Origin: Ariolimax columbianus
Taxonomy: Eukaryota; Mollusca; Gastropoda; Stylommatophora; Arionidae
Direction of reading: 5' to 3'
Length of the DNA stretch: 64,000 bases
Assembly: GCA_036924085.1 (NCBI GenBank)
Contig: JAVGWX010000009.1
Span: 61,581,512-61,645,511 of the forward strand
A program made the position numbers and the translations under genes. A model generated the notes under the pieces. That model was not told the origin of the DNA. It ran no database searches and worked only from the letters and a program-made list of their open reading frames with translations. Shown one piece after another: positions 61,301-64,000 of the stretch; the first letter of the stretch is position 1, and the number at the start of each line of letters is the position of its first letter.

Positions 61301-64000
61301 ACATTCATTAGATCAAACACTTCATTGATCGTACATTCATTAGATCAAACACTTCCTTGATCGTACATTCATTAGATCAAACATTCCCGTGATCGTACAT
61401 TCATTAGATCAAACATTCCCGTGATCGTACATTCATTAGTTCAAACACTTCCTTGATCGTAGATTCATTAGATCAAACACTTCCTTTATCGCACATTCAT
61501 TAGTTCAAACACTTCCTTGATCGTAGATTCATTAGATCAAACACTTCCTTTATCGTACATTCATTAGATCAAACACTTCCTTGATCGTATATTCATTAGA
61601 TCAAACATTCCCTTGATCGTACATTCATTAGATCAAATATTCCCTTGATCGTACATTCATTAGATCAAACACTTCCTTGATCGTAAATTCATTAGATCAA
61701 ACACTTCCTTGATCGTACATTCAGTAGATCAAACACTTCCTTGATCGTACATTCAGTAGATCAAACACTTCCCTTGATCGTACATTCAGTAGATCAAACA
61801 CTTCCTTGATCGTACATTCATTAGAGCAAACACTTCCTTGATCGTACATTCATTAGATCAAACACTTCCTTGATCGTATATTCATTAGATCAAACACTTC
61901 CTTGATCGTACATTTATTAGATCAAACACTTCCTTGATCGTACATTCATTAGATCAAACACTTCCTTGATCGTACATTCATTAGATCAAACACTTCCTTG
62001 ATCGTACATTCATTAGATCAAACACTTCCTTGATCGTACATTCATTAGATCAAACACTTCCTTGATCGTACATTCATTAGATCAAACACTTCCTTGATCG
62101 TACATTCATTAGATCAACCATTCCCGTGATCGTACATTCATTAGTTCAAACACTTCCTTGATCGTAGATTCTTTAGATCAAACACTTCCTTGATCGTAGA
62201 TTCATTAGATCAAACACTTCCTTGATCGTAGATTCATTAGAACAAACATTTCTTTGATCGTATATTCATTAGATAAACATTTCTTTGATCGTATATTCAT
62301 TAGATCAAACATTTCTTTGATCGTATATTTATTAAATCAAACACTTCCTTGATCGTAAATTCATTAGATCAAACACTTCCTTGATCGTACATTCATTAGA
62401 TCAAACATTCCCTTGATCGTACATTCATTAGATCAAACATTTCCTTGATCGTACATTCATTAGATCAAACATTCCCTTGATCGTACATTAAGTAGATCAA
62501 ACACTTCCTTGATCGTACATTCATTAGATCAAACATTCCCTTGATCGTACATTCATTAGATCAAACATTCCCTTGATCGTACATTCATTAGATCAAACAC
62601 TTCCTTGATCGTACATTCATTAGATCAAACATTTCTTAGATCGTATATTCATTAGATCAAACATTTCTTTGATCGTATATTCATTAGATCAAACACTTCC
62701 TTGATCGTACATTCATTAGATCAAACACTTCATTGATCGTACATTCATTAGATCAAACACTTCCTTGATCGTACATTCATTAGATCAAACAATCCCGTGA
62801 TCGTACATTCATTAGATCAAACATTCCCGTGATCGTACATTCATTAGATCAAACATTCCCGTGATCGTACATTCATTAGTTCAAACACTTCCTTGATCGT
62901 AGATTCATTAGATCAAACACTTCCTTTATCGCACATTCATTAGTTCAAACACTTCCTTGATCGTAGATTCATTAGATCAAACACTTCCTTTATCGTACAT
63001 TCATTAGATCAAACACTTCCTTGATCGTATATTCATTAGATCAAACATTCCCTTGATCGTACATTTATTAGATCAAATATTCCCTTGATCGTACATTCAT
63101 TAGATCAAACACTTCCTTGATCGTAAATTCATTAGATCAAACACTTCCTTGATCGTACATTCAGTAGATCAAACACTTCCTTGATCGTACATTCAGTAGA
63201 TCAAACACTTCCCTTGATCGTACATTCAGTAGATCAAACACTTCCTTGATCGTACATTCATTAGATCAAACACTTCCTTGATCGTACATTCATTAGATCA
63301 AACACTACCTTGATCGTATATTCATTAGATCAAACACTTCCTTGATCGTACATTTATTAGATCAAACACTTCCTTGATCGTACATTCATTAGATCAAACA
63401 CTTCCTTGATCGTACATTCATTAGATCAAACACTTCCTTGATCGTACATTCATTAGATCAAACACTTCCTTGATCGTACATTCATTAGATCAAACACTTC
63501 CTTGATCGTACATTCATTAGATCAAACACTTCCTTGATCGTACATTCATTAGATCAAACACTTCCTTGATCGTAGATTCATTAGATCAAACACTTCCTTG
63601 ATCGTAGATTCATTAGAACAAACATTTCTTTGATCGTATATTCATTAGATAAACATTTCTTTGATCGTATATTCATTAGAACAAACATTTCTTTGATCGT
63701 ATATTCATAAGATAAACATTTCTTTGATCGTATATTCATTAGATCAAACATTTCTTTGATCGTATATTTATTAAATCAAACACTTCCTTGATCGTAAATT
63801 CATTAGATCAAACACTTCCTTGATCGTACATTCATTAGATCAAACATTCCCTTGATCGTACATTCATTAGATCAAACATCTCCTTGATCGTACATTCATT
63901 AGATCAAACATTCCCTTGATCGTACATTCAGTAGATCAAACACTTTCTTGATCGTACATTCATTAGATCAAACATTCCCTTGATCGTACATTCATTAGAT
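58372..64000. repeat. 32-bp satellite, about 175 copies, running off the window
   Basis: The monomer is TTGATCGTACATTCATTAGA-TCAAACACTTCC. Main variants are CATTCCCGTGATC, CATTCCCTTGATC, CATTTCTTTGATCGTATATTC, GTACATTCAGTAG and GTAGATTC. Most units are 32 bp, with some of 31 (AGATAAACAT) and 33 (CTTCCCTTGATC). Each unit has TTGATC and GATCAA facing each other, so every unit carries two GATC sites and a short dyad. Long-range duplications occur at offsets of 512, 1440 and 2882 bp. The left end is at 58372 and the right end lies outside the window. Confidence 0.97.

Noticed and set aside
58372..64000. Regularly spaced repeats resembling a CRISPR array
   Set aside because: Units are contiguous 32-bp tandem copies with variants and no unique spacers, no cas-like genes, in a eukaryotic context: a satellite.

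Overview
This looks like a gene-poor, repeat-dominated stretch of a eukaryotic nuclear genome, most likely a lophotrochozoan and probably a mollusc. The reasons are non-LTR retrotransposons with endonuclease, reverse transcriptase and RNase H, several tRNA-derived SINE families, mariner relics, a short CCCTAA-type interstitial telomeric tract, and no operon-like coding. The taxon is an inference. I found no convincing host protein gene, no rRNA and no functional tRNA gene; all recognisable protein coding belongs to transposable elements.

Layout. 1-5.3 kb: two copies (D, A) of one GAA-tailed, RNase H-bearing LINE. 5.8-11.5 kb: minisatellites of 13, 31, 53 and 32 bp. 11.6-12.2 kb: an internally deleted mariner with about 120-bp terminal inverted repeats. 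12.2-18 kb: SINEs, LINE remnants and a 28-30 bp minisatellite split by a SINE. 18.1-23.6 kb: the best resolved locus, where plus-strand LINE B is flanked by a 91-bp direct repeat and carries minus-strand LINE C inside its 3' end, with an 11-bp duplication around C. 23.6-30 kb: decayed RTE-like fragments, a SINE and 26/44-bp arrays. 30.6-31.9 kb: a very uniform 45-bp array. 32.7-37.2 kb: purine-rich, 43-bp and TG arrays. 38.8-39.6 kb: an RTE-like relic whose C-terminal codons became a 60-bp tandem repeat. 40-50 kb: simple repeats, a mariner 5' fragment, a SINE nested in a SINE, telomere-like repeats, tandem LINE tails. 49.5-57.3 kb: further dispersed repeats, several enclosing minisatellites. 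58.37 kb to the window end: a 32-bp satellite of about 175 copies with higher-order duplications.

How the parts relate. Three dispersed families are named here. F1 is a tRNA-headed SINE. F2 and F3 are SINE-like and end in (GAA)n, like the LINE. F1, F2 and F3 share a short core around GCTGAAGTCGGATG, and their 3' ends carry CGAACGCA/CGAAGAAG-like sequence resembling the LINE tail, so the LINE family is a good candidate for having mobilised them. A fourth family, R, starts near a GAGTT repeat and contains tandem arrays of different periods that share a CAGTATGTTTCACCTGAC-like core. In at least four places a minisatellite has grown from an internal piece of a transposable element. Element boundaries are read by eye and are approximate unless a target-site duplication is quoted.
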